Source: DATFVA01 sp963800255
GTDB lineage: Bacteria; Bacteroidota; Ignavibacteria; Ignavibacteriales; Ignavibacteriaceae
Assembly (NCBI GenBank): GCA_963800255.1
Contig: CAWDAK010000015.1
Location: 247,341-311,340 of the forward strand
Direction: 5' to 3'
Length of the DNA stretch: 64,000 nt
Shown: in pieces, positions 27,676 to 37,125 of the stretch
How positions within the stretch are numbered: the first letter of the stretch is position 1
Layout: each line of letters begins with the position of its first letter
The notes under the pieces: model-generated
Seen by the model: the letters and a program-made list of their open reading frames with translations, nothing else
Told to the model about the DNA's origin: nothing
Database searches by the model: none
Program-made: the position numbers and the translations under genes

Positions 27676-29826
27676 TTATAGATTCATACGAATATTAATA
27701 CCGGAATAAAAACTTCGCGGCTCTCCTGATTCATAGTACCTTCCCAGGTAATCATTTGTGTTAATAAAGCCTACATATTTTTTATCAAAAATATTGTAAA
27801 CACCGCCGTAAAGCACAGCACTGATTAACTCATTCTGGTAGGTAAGTCCGGCCATTACATTGCCATAAAAATAACCGGCTGCCGTTTCTGTATTAGCATC
27901 ATTCACATACATACGGCTTATATAATCACAGTCCCACTGAAGAAGCCCTGATAGTTCATCACCTAGTTCAAATTCCTTATTAAAAATGAAGTTCACTATC
28001 TGCTGCGGTACGGAAGGTTCGTTATTGCCTGAGTAATCAACAGCCAGGTTATCTGCAGAAGGAGTGGAGATTGTTGTTCTGTATTTGGTGTATTTGAAGT
28101 CGGTATATGTATAGTTCACAGTAACTTCCGTCTCCTCAAAAGGCTTCGTATGTATTCCTATCTCTATGCCGTCACGCCTTGTCTCCGGTGCATTTTTGAA
28201 TAAAGCCTGTTCGCTTATAATGATGTAGGGAACTATCTCATCCGAGATTACATAATGGAAATAAGTAATATCGAATATAACTTTTTTCATGAACTCTGAA
28301 TCTTCATTTATGAGATTTCCTTTTATACCGAATTCAAAGTTAAGAGACTTCTGAGGTTCAAGTTCAGGGTTTAATGTATACCTATTCGGCAAAGCTGATC
28401 TTATATCAAGCTCGCTAAGTGCAGGAAAATCGTAGCTCAAACCATATGAAGTATAAAGGGCTATGTAAGGAAGAAGTTTATAATTTATTCCTATTTTAGG
28501 AGTAAATCCTGTGAATACCCTGGAAGAGTCTGTTCGTCCGTAAGGCTGAAAAGTGTTCTTTTTATAAGTACTCACATCATACCTGCTGGAAATGAAGAGA
28601 CCAAGGTCCTCAAGAAGATCAATATGATCAAGGAAATAGAACCCCACATTCCCGACACTTGCATCATAGGAATCCCTCACAGATATATCCGGATTTCCGG
28701 ATACATTTTCAAATGCAGTGAGAGGACCGCTTTGATATGCGTAGTCAAACCCTGTTGTAATGGTATTTCTCAAGTTAAAGATATGGCCGCGGTTGGTATA
28801 ACGGGTTAAAGTTCCAAGTGAATACCTGGTGGAAACCGCATAAGATTCATTATCCACCTTCGTCAATTCCTTTAGTCCGCCATATGCTGCTATTTCAACT
28901 TCGTTCTCCTCGGGACCACCGAAACCTGTCCTATACCTGACTGCCAGTCTTCCTTTTTTTGTAATTCTCCTGAAATCCTGTGCAATTGCGATGGGACTAG
29001 CCATATAAGGATCTGTATTGAATTCTTCTTTGGTTAAAGGACCAGGGAGCCTGTTTAAGCCATTAACATAATCTCCCAGCAGAGTTATTGAAGATCTTGG
29101 TCCCAGGTAAGCTTCATACACAGTATTAAGCAGATGCTGAAATTCCTCGCTATGCTGACGGAATCCGTTTAGATTACGATAATAATAGGAGACGAAAAAC
29201 CTGCTGGTGCTGTTTTTCAGTCCCATCTTAAATCCATTCTGCCTGAATCCGAATTTGCCAACCTGGTTATAAGCTGCAACATAATCTTCATTGAAATAGT
29301 AGTCGGTTTTAAAATCAATCACCCCGCCGGGTGCATTTGCATAAAGAGATGAAAGGTTTCCCTTGACAACCTCCACTCCGGCAAGGGAAGTGAAATCAAT
29401 TGCATCTATTACAGTCTCGCCGTCGGGTTCGGAAACGGGAATACCATCCTGCAGTATTCGTATTCCGCGTATACCTGTATTTGATCTTGTGCCGAACCCG
29501 CGTATCGATACACGCAGGTCCTGGTTTCCATAACGCGACTGTAAAAACAGACCGGGTACATCGGCAAGTACATTTCTTGCAGATACCTTCTTGCCATAAG
29601 CAAGCTCTTTCTTATCCACGCTGAAAACCGAATATGGAATGTCTATTATTCTTTCTTTAGCACGGGTACCTACAACAGTAACCTCTTCGAGTCCATACTC
29701 AAGGGTATCAGCCTGTTCTGTTTTCTTCTTTTGATCTTCAGAATTTTTATTTTCCTGCGAAAAGATTTGTTCCGTAGTTAAAAGAGAAGTAATTAAAATT
29801 ATGAGGACGGTAAGGTGAAGATTCAT
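27676..29826 (-). CDS. TonB-dependent outer-membrane receptor
   Basis: A 716-residue TonB-dependent transporter. A signal peptide (MNLHLTVLIILITSLL...) leads to a TonB-box-like segment (EEVTVVGTRA), a plug domain (about 50-170, including RGFGTRSNTGIRG and DGIPVSEPDG) and a 22-strand-type barrel ending in an aromatic-poor NIRMNL terminus. The plug resembles FecA-type siderophore or iron-citrate receptors, but the substrate cannot be read from sequence. The ATG at 29826 is preferred to a TTG at 29856 because it places the signal peptide at the N-terminus. It is followed within 14 bp by a T9SS propeller gene. Confidence 0.88.
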   Translation of the reverse strand: MNLHLTVLIILITSLLTTEQIFSQENKNSEDQKKKTEQADTLEYGLEEVTVVGTRAKERIIDIPYSVFSVDKKELAYGKKVSARNVLADVPGLFLQSRYGNQDLRVSIRGFGTRSNTGIRGIRILQDGIPVSEPDGETVIDAIDFTSLAGVEVVKGNLSSLYANAPGGVIDFKTDYYFNEDYVAAYNQVGKFGFRQNGFKMGLKNSTSRFFVSYYYRNLNGFRQHSEEFQHLLNTVYEAYLGPRSSITLLGDYVNGLNRLPGPLTKEEFNTDPYMASPIAIAQDFRRITKKGRLAVRYRTGFGGPEENEVEIAAYGGLKELTKVDNESYAVSTRYSLGTLTRYTNRGHIFNLRNTITTGFDYAYQSGPLTAFENVSGNPDISVRDSYDASVGNVGFYFLDHIDLLEDLGLFISSRYDVSTYKKNTFQPYGRTDSSRVFTGFTPKIGINYKLLPYIALYTSYGLSYDFPALSELDIRSALPNRYTLNPELEPQKSLNFEFGIKGNLINEDSEFMKKVIFDITYFHYVISDEIVPYIIISEQALFKNAPETRRDGIEIGIHTKPFEETEVTVNYTYTDFKYTKYRTTISTPSADNLAVDYSGNNEPSVPQQIVNFIFNKEFELGDELSGLLQWDCDYISRMYVNDANTETAAGYFYGNVMAGLTYQNELISAVLYGGVYNIFDKKYVGFINTNDYLGRYYESGEPRSFYSGINIRMNL

Positions 29827-29888
29827 ATGCAAAGTACGATTTTTGTAAAAATTCAATAATTAAAAATAAAGAATATTATTGATAATGT

Positions 29889-30773
29889 TCATCCATAATA
29901 CCGGGTTCTTTTATTATCCGAATTCCGGCATTCGTCAGAACAACAATAATCATACTTTACTTTGCATTCATGACAGCAGACAAAGAGTTTATCGCACGAC
30001 TGGTTATGGCAGTTTATGTAATAAGAAGTAGGCTCTCCGCAGTAATAACATTTTGCTATATGTTTTATTTCCTCACGGTCATTAGGATTTACCACCCGAC
30101 GCTCATCAAATACAAACATTCCGCCTTCCCAGTAAGTATCAGGGTATTTTTTTATAAAATTTACTATCCCTCCCTCAAGCTGATAGACATCTTTAAAACC
30201 ATTTTCCACAAGGTAGGCTGAAGCCTTTTCGCAGCGGATGCCGCCGGTGCAGTATGTAATGATAGTTTTATCCTTTTGATCCTTCAGATCTTCTGTTACT
30301 TTTTCCCATTCCCTGAAATTTTTCATTGGAGGAGTTAAGGCATTTTTGAACCTGCCGATTTTACTTTCGTACCAGTTGCGGGCATCAATGATAATAAAGT
30401 CTTTGCCCTCTTCATAAAACTCAAGCAGCTTATCAGGTGACAATCTTTTACCGCCGTTTTTCAGTGAAACGCCTTTCAGTCCGCTGTGAACGATTTCATT
30501 TTTTAGTCTTACATGCATCTTGAAGAAAGAATGCTCTTCTGCCCCATCCTCCTTGAACCAGATGTCAGAGAAAACATCGAAACCTCTTAAGTGGGCTTTA
30601 TATTTTTCAATATTTTCTACAGTGCCTGAAACAGTTCCGTTAATTCCCTCTTCGGCAATAAAAACTCTCCCCTTTATGTCGTGGTTAAGGCACCACTCGA
30701 GGTGTTCATCCACAATTTGCTGAGGGTTCTCAACCGGGACGTACTTATAGAATAACAATACGCGATAGTTCAT
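29889..30773 (-). CDS. trhO: Rhodanese-type tRNA uridine(34) hydroxylase
   Basis: A 294-residue UPF0176/YceA protein. An N-terminal acylphosphatase-like domain (about 1-95, with EEGINGTVSG) is followed by a rhodanese domain (about 115-215) whose active-site cysteine is C175 in the loop CTGGIRC. A C-terminal cysteine-rich segment (about 240-285) looks metal-binding. TrhO hydroxylates U34 of tRNA with O2, in parallel to TrhP, which is also in this window. It is upstream of the TonB-dependent receptor on the same strand, 62 bp away. Confidence 0.93.
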   Translation of the reverse strand: MNYRVLLFYKYVPVENPQQIVDEHLEWCLNHDIKGRVFIAEEGINGTVSGTVENIEKYKAHLRGFDVFSDIWFKEDGAEEHSFFKMHVRLKNEIVHSGLKGVSLKNGGKRLSPDKLLEFYEEGKDFIIIDARNWYESKIGRFKNALTPPMKNFREWEKVTEDLKDQKDKTIITYCTGGIRCEKASAYLVENGFKDVYQLEGGIVNFIKKYPDTYWEGGMFVFDERRVVNPNDREEIKHIAKCYYCGEPTSYYINCHNQSCDKLFVCCHECKVKYDYCCSDECRNSDNKRTRYYG

Positions 30774-30933
30774 TTCTGAGTTAATTTAATTCCTAAAATC
30801 AGGAAGTGAAAATAATAATTGCAGGGGTAGTTTGAAAGGATAAAAAGTAATCCAGGAACGTAAAATAAGGTTAGAATCCAAAGAATTAGTTCTGGTATTG
30901 CGCAGATATGAAGCCTTTTATCCCGGAGGTGAA

Positions 30934-30977
30934 GCGTATTCACTCCGTATTCAGAGCGTATTCACTGCGTTTTCACC
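30934..30977. repeat. Four tandem 11-bp units (GCGTATTCACT-like)
   Basis: Positions 30934-30977 read as four consecutive 11-mers: GCGTATTCACT, CCGTATTCAGA, GCGTATTCACT and GCGTTTTCACC. Units 1 and 3 are identical. The block lies in the long gap between trhO and the photolyase, about 13 bp before a larger tandem repeat. Its function is unknown; slippage-generated microsatellite-like DNA or a protein-binding array are both possible. Confidence 0.7.
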
Positions 30978-30990
30978 ATGTTGTTGTGAG

Positions 30991-31308
30991 GGAGTTGGAA
31001 GCTTTTAAAGAAAATGACGGAATTTGTATGTGCTGCAATTATCCTACTGACGTTGAGCTTCTCTGAAGCTCGTAAGCGCAATAGCCATTGGGTGGGAGTT
31101 GGAAGCTTTTTAAGAGAATGGGGGGATTGTACGTGCTGCAATTATCCTACTGACGTTGAGCTTCTCTGAAGCTCGTAAGCGCAATAGCCATTGGGTGGGA
31201 GTTGGAAGCTTTTAAGAGATGGGAGGGATTGTATGTGCTGCAATTATCCTACTGACGTTGAGCTTCTCTGAAGCTCGTAAGCACAATAGCCATTAGGCTG
31301 AGTTGGAA
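30991..31308. repeat. Three tandem copies of a ~103-bp unit with an internal hairpin
   Basis: Copies start at 30991, 31095 and 31198 (periods 104, 103), and a truncated fourth begins near 31299. Each contains GGAGTTGGAAGCTTTT, then TGTGCTGCAATTATCCTA, then the perfect inverted repeat GAGCTTC-TCT-GAAGCTC, then CGTAAGC(G/A)CAATAGCCATT. Copies 2 and 3 are nearly identical and copy 1 is more diverged. The last copy runs into the 3' end of the photolyase gene (stop at 31293-31295). The unit has no spacer-repeat architecture, so this is not a CRISPR array. Confidence 0.88.
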
Positions 31309-32643
31309 CGAATGTATGCATCTATATCAAACTTTCTTTTAGCGCCATTTTTGTTCATATAACGGATCTTACCGAAGATTTCCCTTTCCGCCCAGGGACG
31401 ATCATGTACCCCCCCTATCGACCAGGCACAACCTGTATAACCATTCGGATCCCTGCCGTCAAGTTCGTATTTATCATTAAGGTAGATGGCTATTTTGAAT
31501 GCCTCGCCGGCTGAATTTGTCCACTCCAGAATTTTTTTTGCCCAGTACATTCGCATATAGCCATGCATTTTTCCTGTGATGGTAAGTTCTTTTTGTGCAG
31601 CGTTCCAGAGGTCTTCATGTGTTTCAGCTTTTTCAAATTGATCCATGGTGTATAAGTGTTCTCTTCTATCAGATTTATGCTGTTCCAGGGTAGTCCTTTG
31701 CCCATCCAGGAAAACCTGATACTGAATCATATGCGGTATTATAAAAACAGAAGTTATCTGAAAGCTCTTTTCTAACAATCAGTTCTTCGAGGAAGGCTTT
31801 TTCAGATTCGGGATTTCCTCCGGATTTTTTCACTTCCAGTGCTACCCGCTGTGCCGGAATCTGGCCAAAATGGAGGTATGGTGATAAATTCGATTGAGCA
31901 TCTTTCCCCGGGTCGTTTCTGGTACCCGCATAATTTTCAAATTTTTCTTCAAGAAAATGTTTCAGAGTTTGATGAGCCGAATACTCTCCCGGTATTATCC
32001 ACTCAACTTTTCCAACACTTTTATCAGCATTTACATCGTTATATACCCTCTTCCATTCAACAGGATCAGCAGAAAAGGATTCGATAATTTTTATCTTTTT
32101 AACAGGCGGGAATTCAGTAAGAAATTCAGGTAGATGTTTATGGATTTTCGTACGCAGAGTGTGCGCCGCGTATTCCTGCTTACCGGAAACGTACCTGCAG
32201 GGAATTATATTATGGGCATCAACCTCATAAAAAGGGATCTGAATGCTGTCACCAACTTCCTGCTTCCATTTCCTTTTTATCTTCAGAGGATCGAAATCTG
32301 TTACGAGTGTACCAACATTCCGGGAATTTATGAGACCGGGAAGCTCATCAGCAGGGTTTCCTGGAAGCACAAAAAAGGGAATGTTATATTCCCTCAGTTC
32401 TTTTTCCACTTCCATAAGACCTTTCAGCATAAAATCATACTGACGGAGGGAGGCGTTCAGAAAAACAGGGACGAGGTTGAATACCACCCCAAACGGCACT
32501 TTCATCTCTAAAGCCAGCTTCTGAGCATATAGTAGGGCATAATTATCGTGAACCCGCTGGTCTCTGCTCATCCAGTAAATAACGGGACCTTTACTTTCCC
32601 TGCCCTCCTTTAATTTTGTTACACGGTGTTTAAATTCATCCAT
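31293..32643 (-). pseudogene. phr: Class II deoxyribodipyrimidine photolyase, interrupted by one +1 frameshift
   Basis: Frames 31675-32643 and 31293-31778 join to a 449-residue class II CPD photolyase if one G is removed near 31695-31699, giving a smooth GFPGWAKTTLEQHKSDRR. The N-terminal alpha/beta domain carries VIYWMSRDQRVHDN. The FAD-binding half has the family-defining segments LSPYLHFGQI, GKMHGYMRMYWAKKILEW and GYTGCAWSIGGVHDRPW. It repairs UV cyclobutane dimers with light. Only one lesion is present, so a sequencing error is plausible. Its 3' end abuts the tandem repeat array. Confidence 0.9.
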
Positions 32644-32706
32644 ACTTTTCCTGTTTACCTAATAACAAATCGGGGATGGAAAAAGTTCAGAAAAGAGATT
32701 TGCTGA

Positions 32707-33246
32707 CTACTTGTTTTCGAGTGAATCGAGAGGAATTTTCAGAAGTTTTAAATCATCCACCCAGACAATACCGTCTCCATCGATTACGATATTTAACTTC
32801 ACATTGTCAGGATTTTCCCCCTTTTTCAGATAGAATGGCGTCTGCAGCGTTGTCCATCCGGAGGTTCCTGTAAGGGATGATTCGAAACCCCTGGAAAAGA
32901 ATTCGCCTTTATTTTTGAACTGACACCACATTTCAAGATAAACATTTCCGTCCACATCCTGAGTTTTAACTTCTGCCTGGTATATAAGCTGAGCATTCTC
33001 AACGTCTATATCACCCGTTTCATAAAGATTGGCTACTGCAGGATGGTCAGTGGTAATAACGAGGGAACCATTGCCGTCGGCAGATACGTTTTTATCAAAG
33101 ACAATATTGGTTTTACTGATTACATCATTTTTGCTGATGGGATATTCTTTTATCAGTTCTCCGTTCACCTTTTCTTTGCTGCTGCACCCCGTAAGTAGAA
33201 GCAGAAATATAGCGGCTGCGCAGACCTTGTAAATATTATTATTCAT
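32707..33246 (-). CDS. Lipoprotein of unknown function
   Basis: A 179-residue putative lipoprotein. A hydrophobic signal (about 6-18) ends in the lipobox LTGC with the lipidated Cys at about 21. The rest is beta-rich and reads like a galactose-binding or carbohydrate-binding jelly roll (EMWCQFKNKGEFFSRG, GWTTLQTPFYL, IVWVDDLKLLKI), but the family is not certain. The ATG at 33246 is chosen over a TTG two codons upstream; an AGGTTGG sequence precedes it. It is divergent in role from its neighbours and appears to be transcribed alone. Confidence 0.75.
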   Translation of the reverse strand: MNNNIYKVCAAAIFLLLLTGCSSKEKVNGELIKEYPISKNDVISKTNIVFDKNVSADGNGSLVITTDHPAVANLYETGDIDVENAQLIYQAEVKTQDVDGNVYLEMWCQFKNKGEFFSRGFESSLTGTSGWTTLQTPFYLKKGENPDNVKLNIVIDGDGIVWVDDLKLLKIPLDSLENK

Positions 33247-33488
33247 ATCCAACCTGATGCTGACTCTTATAACTTAGTTGATTATTCCCTATCAATAAAA
33301 CCTGCCAACAAGTTCTAATCTGAATGTCGCAAATACCGCACGGTATTACAAATAATTCAACATGTGCAAAGATTTTTTGATTTAACAAGATATGATACAA
33401 GTAGGAGAAGAAAGGTGACTATTCACAAACGAGGGTCGCAAATAATATGATCAAGAGATAAAAATACAATGAGAGAGCTGAGAAATAA

Positions 33489-34267
33489 TCAGGGTATTGA
33501 AATGCTGATACCTATGGGACAATGGTCAGAGCCCATAACATCAGGCATTATAAAAGCAGATTTAACATTATCTCTGAATTCTTCATTAACAAAGAAGTAA
33601 TCAATACGCCAGCCTACATTTCTTTCACGAGCACGGGTAATCACATGCCACCAGGTATATTGCCCTGGTTCGCTATTAAACATTCTGAAAGTATCCACAT
33701 ACCCGCAGCCGCAGAACTTATCCATCCATTCCCTTTCGATGGGAAGAAACCCTGAAGTCGTCAAATTCTGTTTCGGATGCGCAAGGTCTATTTCCTTATG
33801 AGCCGTATTAACATCTCCGCAGATAACCAGGTTTCTCCCGCTCGCCTCCTAAGTTTTTCTGCATACTTCATAAATGCATCGTAAAAATCCATTTTGTATT
33901 GTAGTCTCAGTGGAGAAGCTTTACCATTAGGGTAATAAATATTCAAGAGAACGAAATCTTCATAATCAGCTACTAGAATTCTTCCTTCAGTGTCGAATTT
34001 CTCTACCCCGAATCCTTTCTCAACTTTCACGGGTTTATTCTTTGAGTACACAGCAACACCGCTATAGCCTTTCTTTTCGGCGCAGGAAAAGTATGAATTA
34101 TACCCGGAAGGATTGCGGAGCCCGTCGACGAGCTGCTCTTCGGAGGCCTTTGTTTCCTGGAGGCAAAGAATATCGGGACTCTGGGAATTGAACCAGTTAA
34201 TAAAACCTTTTTTATGAACTGCTCTTAAACCGTTAACATTCCAGGATAATAATTTAATGTTCTTCAT
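33489..34267 (-). pseudogene. xth: Exodeoxyribonuclease III, interrupted by one single-base deletion
   Basis: Frames 33788-34267 and 33489-33764 join into a 259-residue Xth-type AP endonuclease/3'-5' exonuclease if one base is restored near 33838-33848, recreating GRNLVICGDVNTAHKEIDLAHP. Catalytic motifs seen are LLSWNVNGLRA, LQETK (metal-binding Glu), GDVNTAH and the C-terminal GSDHCPI. It acts in base-excision repair. It follows the universal stress protein gene by 15 bp, the last member of a dtxR-mntH-usp-xth run. Apart from the one indel all motifs are intact. Confidence 0.9.
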
Positions 34268-34282
34268 AAATAATAATTAATG

Positions 34283-34705
34283 TTACTGTTCCACAGGTAT
34301 TGCGAGAACAGGAATTCTTACCCTATGCCTAAGTCCGTCAACCGTTGAACCGTAAATAATGTCTTTCAGAATCTTATGACCATGACTTCCTACAATAAGC
34401 ATTTCCAATTCTTCTTTTTTAGAAATACGGGCAATCTCATCTTCCGGTTCCCCGCCCACTATAATAGTATGAGTCTTAATATTTTCTTTCATCAACTCAG
34501 CAGCAAAACCCTGCAGGTATTCCTCCATCTCAATGGCGTTCCTATCTGCTACAAGATCGCCGATAAACCTGCCTGTAGCTGACTCCACACTATGGATGAG
34601 GTAAATAACAGGATTAAGCGATCTTAACAAGGGCAAAGCTCCCTTAATTATTTCTCTGTCCCTTTCAGTCTTACCCTCAAGCGCTATTCCTACTTTTTTA
34701 TACAT
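34283..34705 (-). CDS. Universal stress protein (UspA family)
   Basis: A 140-residue single-domain Usp. The ATP-binding type motif G-x2-G-x9-G-S is present in VGSHGHKILKDIIYGST (about 107-123), implying nucleotide binding, and the N-terminal strand KKVGIALEG is typical. These proteins accumulate under stress, with poorly defined roles. It starts 16 bp after mntH and precedes xth, so it is probably in the metal-regulated transcript. Confidence 0.9.
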   Translation of the reverse strand: MYKKVGIALEGKTERDREIIKGALPLLRSLNPVIYLIHSVESATGRFIGDLVADRNAIEMEEYLQGFAAELMKENIKTHTIIVGGEPEDEIARISKKEELEMLIVGSHGHKILKDIIYGSTVDGLRHRVRIPVLAIPVEQ

Positions 34706-34721
34706 AGAAGGATATGTCTTC

Positions 34722-36177
34722 TTATTTTCGAAGAATGATAGATAGTACCGACTTTTTGCCGATTACTTTGGCAATCTTTTCTTTCTTAAGATACGGTTCA
34801 AAGCTTATCCAGAACAATAATATAAGCAGGAAAAACAACAAAGGCAGCAGGAGGTATCTTGTTAAGATTCCGGCTATTCCAGGGTCATTAAAATTTCCTA
34901 AAAGGAAATCATATACTAATTTAAAATTAAGGACAATAATCAAAATAGCAGAAAGCCAGGCGGCAAGGCGCAGCAGAAACCTCGACGCAAATTCCTTCAT
35001 CCTTAATTTGCTGTTTGTGAAATGGAGAAGAGGGATCAGGGCAAAAGGAAGCTGCAGTGACAAAACAACTTGTGAAAGCACTAACAATTCATCGACGGCA
35101 CCGGAACCGGAAATCTTTATTACAATTATTGCCGGTATAATAGCAAGGAGACGGGTTATTAATCTCCGCAGCCACGGTCTTAATTTCAGCCCCGTAAATC
35201 CTTCCATTACAATCTGACCGGCAAACGTCCCTGTTATCGTTGATGACTGTCCCGCCGCCAGCAGAGCAATACCAAATGCAATCGGAGCAATATTACTTCC
35301 CAGGAGGGGAGCCAGTAAGGCGTGGGCATCTATTATCGAAGCGATTTCTGAATGTCCCGATGTAAAAAAAACAGCAGCTGCAAGAATTAAGATTGAGGCA
35401 TTTACAAGGAAAGCTGCGTTTAGGGCAACAATAGAATCGATAAGATTAAACTTATTAGCCTCTTTTAATCCGGTATCCGTTCTTTCAATGCTCCTCGACT
35501 GAACCAGGGCAGAGTGAAGATAAAGATTATGAGGCATTACAGTAGCTCCAATAATTCCAAGAGCTATAAATAATGCTTCACCATTTAATGCGCCCGGAAC
35601 AAATCCCTGTGCAATACCGGGAAAATCAGGCTGTGATAAAAACATTTCAAAAGCGAAACAAATGCCTATAGTTGCCACCAGGGCAAGTATAAATGCCTCC
35701 ATTTTCCTGATTCCAAACGACATCAGCGCCATCAAAATCAGACACATCCAGTGCCGTGATAGCAACGCCCCACAAAAGCGGAATATTAAAAAGAAGATAC
35801 ATACCCACGGCAGAACCCAGTACCTCAGCAAGATCAGTAGCAGCTATTGCTATCTCGGTTATGATCCACAGGATATAATTAACAGGTTTCGGGTAATGAT
35901 CGCGGCAGGCCTGCGCCAGGTCCCTTCCCGTTACAATTCCCAGCCGGGCGGAAAGAGTCTGGAATACAATTGCCATTATGTTAGCCAGAAGTATTACCCA
36001 GATTAAAGCATAACCGAACTTGGCCCCTCCAGCCAGGTCGGTTGCCCAGTTTCCGGGATCCATGTAGCCGACTGAAACCATAAATGCCGGACCCGTGAAG
36101 AAGAGCAACCTTCGCCAAAAACTGGAACCAGGTTTAATCTTTAAGGTTGAATGTATTTCAGAAAGAGATTTATCCAT
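34722..36177 (-). pseudogene. mntH: NRAMP-family Mn2+/Fe2+ transporter, interrupted by one +1 frameshift
   Basis: Frames 35647-36177 and 34722-35831 join into a 484-residue NRAMP transporter if one base is removed near 35742-35748 (giving ITALDCLILMALMSFGIRK). Metal-binding motifs of TM1 (MDPGN) and TM6 (GATVMPHNLYLHS) are both present, and about eleven hydrophobic helices are seen. It imports manganese or iron with protons. It starts 3 bp after the dtxR-family regulator, a classical regulator-transporter pair. Only one lesion is present. Confidence 0.9.
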
Positions 36178-36180
36178 AAA

Positions 36181-36843
36181 TTATTTTTTTATCAATTCAA
36201 CAAATACATTTTCAGCAATCTTGCGGCTGATATTGCATTCCTTACCGCTTACTTCAATTAACATTGATTTGTCAAAATTCCTTACAGCCTTCATCTTAAT
36301 TACTTCATTAAGGTTAATTCCTATTTCGGCGATGTAGCCAAGGAAGCCTTCATCAAAATCGTTTACACGAATAACCTTTCCGGCCTCACCTTCCTTCAAG
36401 AGTGAAAGCGGGATATTCTTTCTGAGCTTCGGCACTTTACCCTCTTTTGAAGGGATAGGATCGCCGTGAGGATCATACTCGGGAAACTCAAGCATCTCCT
36501 CCATCCTGTTAATCAGCTCATCAGAGGAAGAGTGCTCAAGTCTATGTGCTTCATCGTGCACTTTATCCCAGGGCATCCCGACAACCTGGTTCAGAAAAAC
36601 TTCCCATATCCTGTGCCGCCTTACCATATTCTTTGCATAAGTTCTGCCTTTATCGGTAAGAGTGATGCTCTTGTATTTTTCATAATTCACATACTTCTCT
36701 TTTGAAAGTCTCCGAAGCATATCAGTAACCGCAGCATTTGATATTCCCAGCTTTTCCGCGATAATGTTGGGTCTTATGCCGCCTGACTCATCCTGGTACT
36801 TATAAATCGCACTCAGATAGTCCTCTATTGATACATTCTGCAT
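36181..36843 (-). CDS. DtxR/MntR-family metal-dependent repressor with FeoA-like C-terminal domain
   Basis: A 220-residue regulator. An N-terminal winged helix (about 1-70, recognition helix region GISNAAVTDMLRRL) and a dimerisation/metal domain (about 70-140, with VHDEAHRLEHSSSDELINRM) are followed by a FeoA/SH3-like domain (about 148-218). Members repress metal uptake genes when loaded with Mn2+ or Fe2+. It is the first gene before mntH, and a perfect palindrome at 36875-36894 just upstream is the likely operator, implying autoregulation. Confidence 0.93.
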   Translation of the reverse strand: MQNVSIEDYLSAIYKYQDESGGIRPNIIAEKLGISNAAVTDMLRRLSKEKYVNYEKYKSITLTDKGRTYAKNMVRRHRIWEVFLNQVVGMPWDKVHDEAHRLEHSSSDELINRMEEMLEFPEYDPHGDPIPSKEGKVPKLRKNIPLSLLKEGEAGKVIRVNDFDEGFLGYIAEIGINLNEVIKMKAVRNFDKSMLIEVSGKECNISRKIAENVFVELIKK

Positions 36844-36874
36844 ATTATGAAAGTTTTAAGTAATAGGTGGATTT

Positions 36875-36894
36875 AATTTAAGCACGCTTAAATT
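36875..36894. promoter_or_regulatory. Candidate DtxR/MntR operator
   Basis: The 20-bp palindrome AATTTAAGC-AC-GCTTAAATT has perfect 9-bp arms and lies 32 bp upstream of the dtxR-family start codon. AT-rich palindromes of this size upstream of the regulator-transporter operon are typical DtxR/MntR binding sites. The assignment is by position and symmetry only. Confidence 0.6.
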
Positions 36895-36941
36895 TAAAAG
36901 CAAGAGGGCTTTAAAGTGAAGGTTTACTAAAATAAGGATAG

Positions 36942-37057
36942 GGCTGTCTCATAAGTGTCATTCCGAATGTATGTCGGAATGTAATTATTTCGATTTCGAA
37001 TCGTAATTAGAACCTGAAACCAATTCAGGTTGACAATATCAGACTTTTAAGACAGCC
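36942..37057. mobile_element. MITE-like element with 15-bp imperfect terminal inverted repeats
   Basis: The left end GGCTGTCTCATAAGT (36942-36956) matches the reverse complement of the right end ACTTTTAAGACAGCC (37043-37057) at 13 of 15 positions. Inside are two further hairpins: CATTCCGA/TCGGAATG and AACCTGAA/TTCAGGTT. The 116-bp element has no coding capacity. GGCTGTCTCA-type ends are common on insertion sequences, so a non-autonomous element or IS remnant is likely. No clear target-site duplication was found. Confidence 0.6.
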
Positions 37058-37125
37058 ACATCCCGGTTAAAAGATATTCTTTGAAGAGAAGCATTTTGCC
37101 GGCGAGTATCGCATAGGGTAAAAGT

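Noticed and set aside
30991..31308. Possible CRISPR array
   Set aside because: Units are about 103 bp and directly adjacent, with no short repeat separated by unique spacers, and no cas genes are near.
33325..33350. Palindrome ATACCG-CA-CGGTAT as a terminator for xth
   Set aside because: Only 6-bp arms, no T-run and about 140 bp from the stop; too weak to call.
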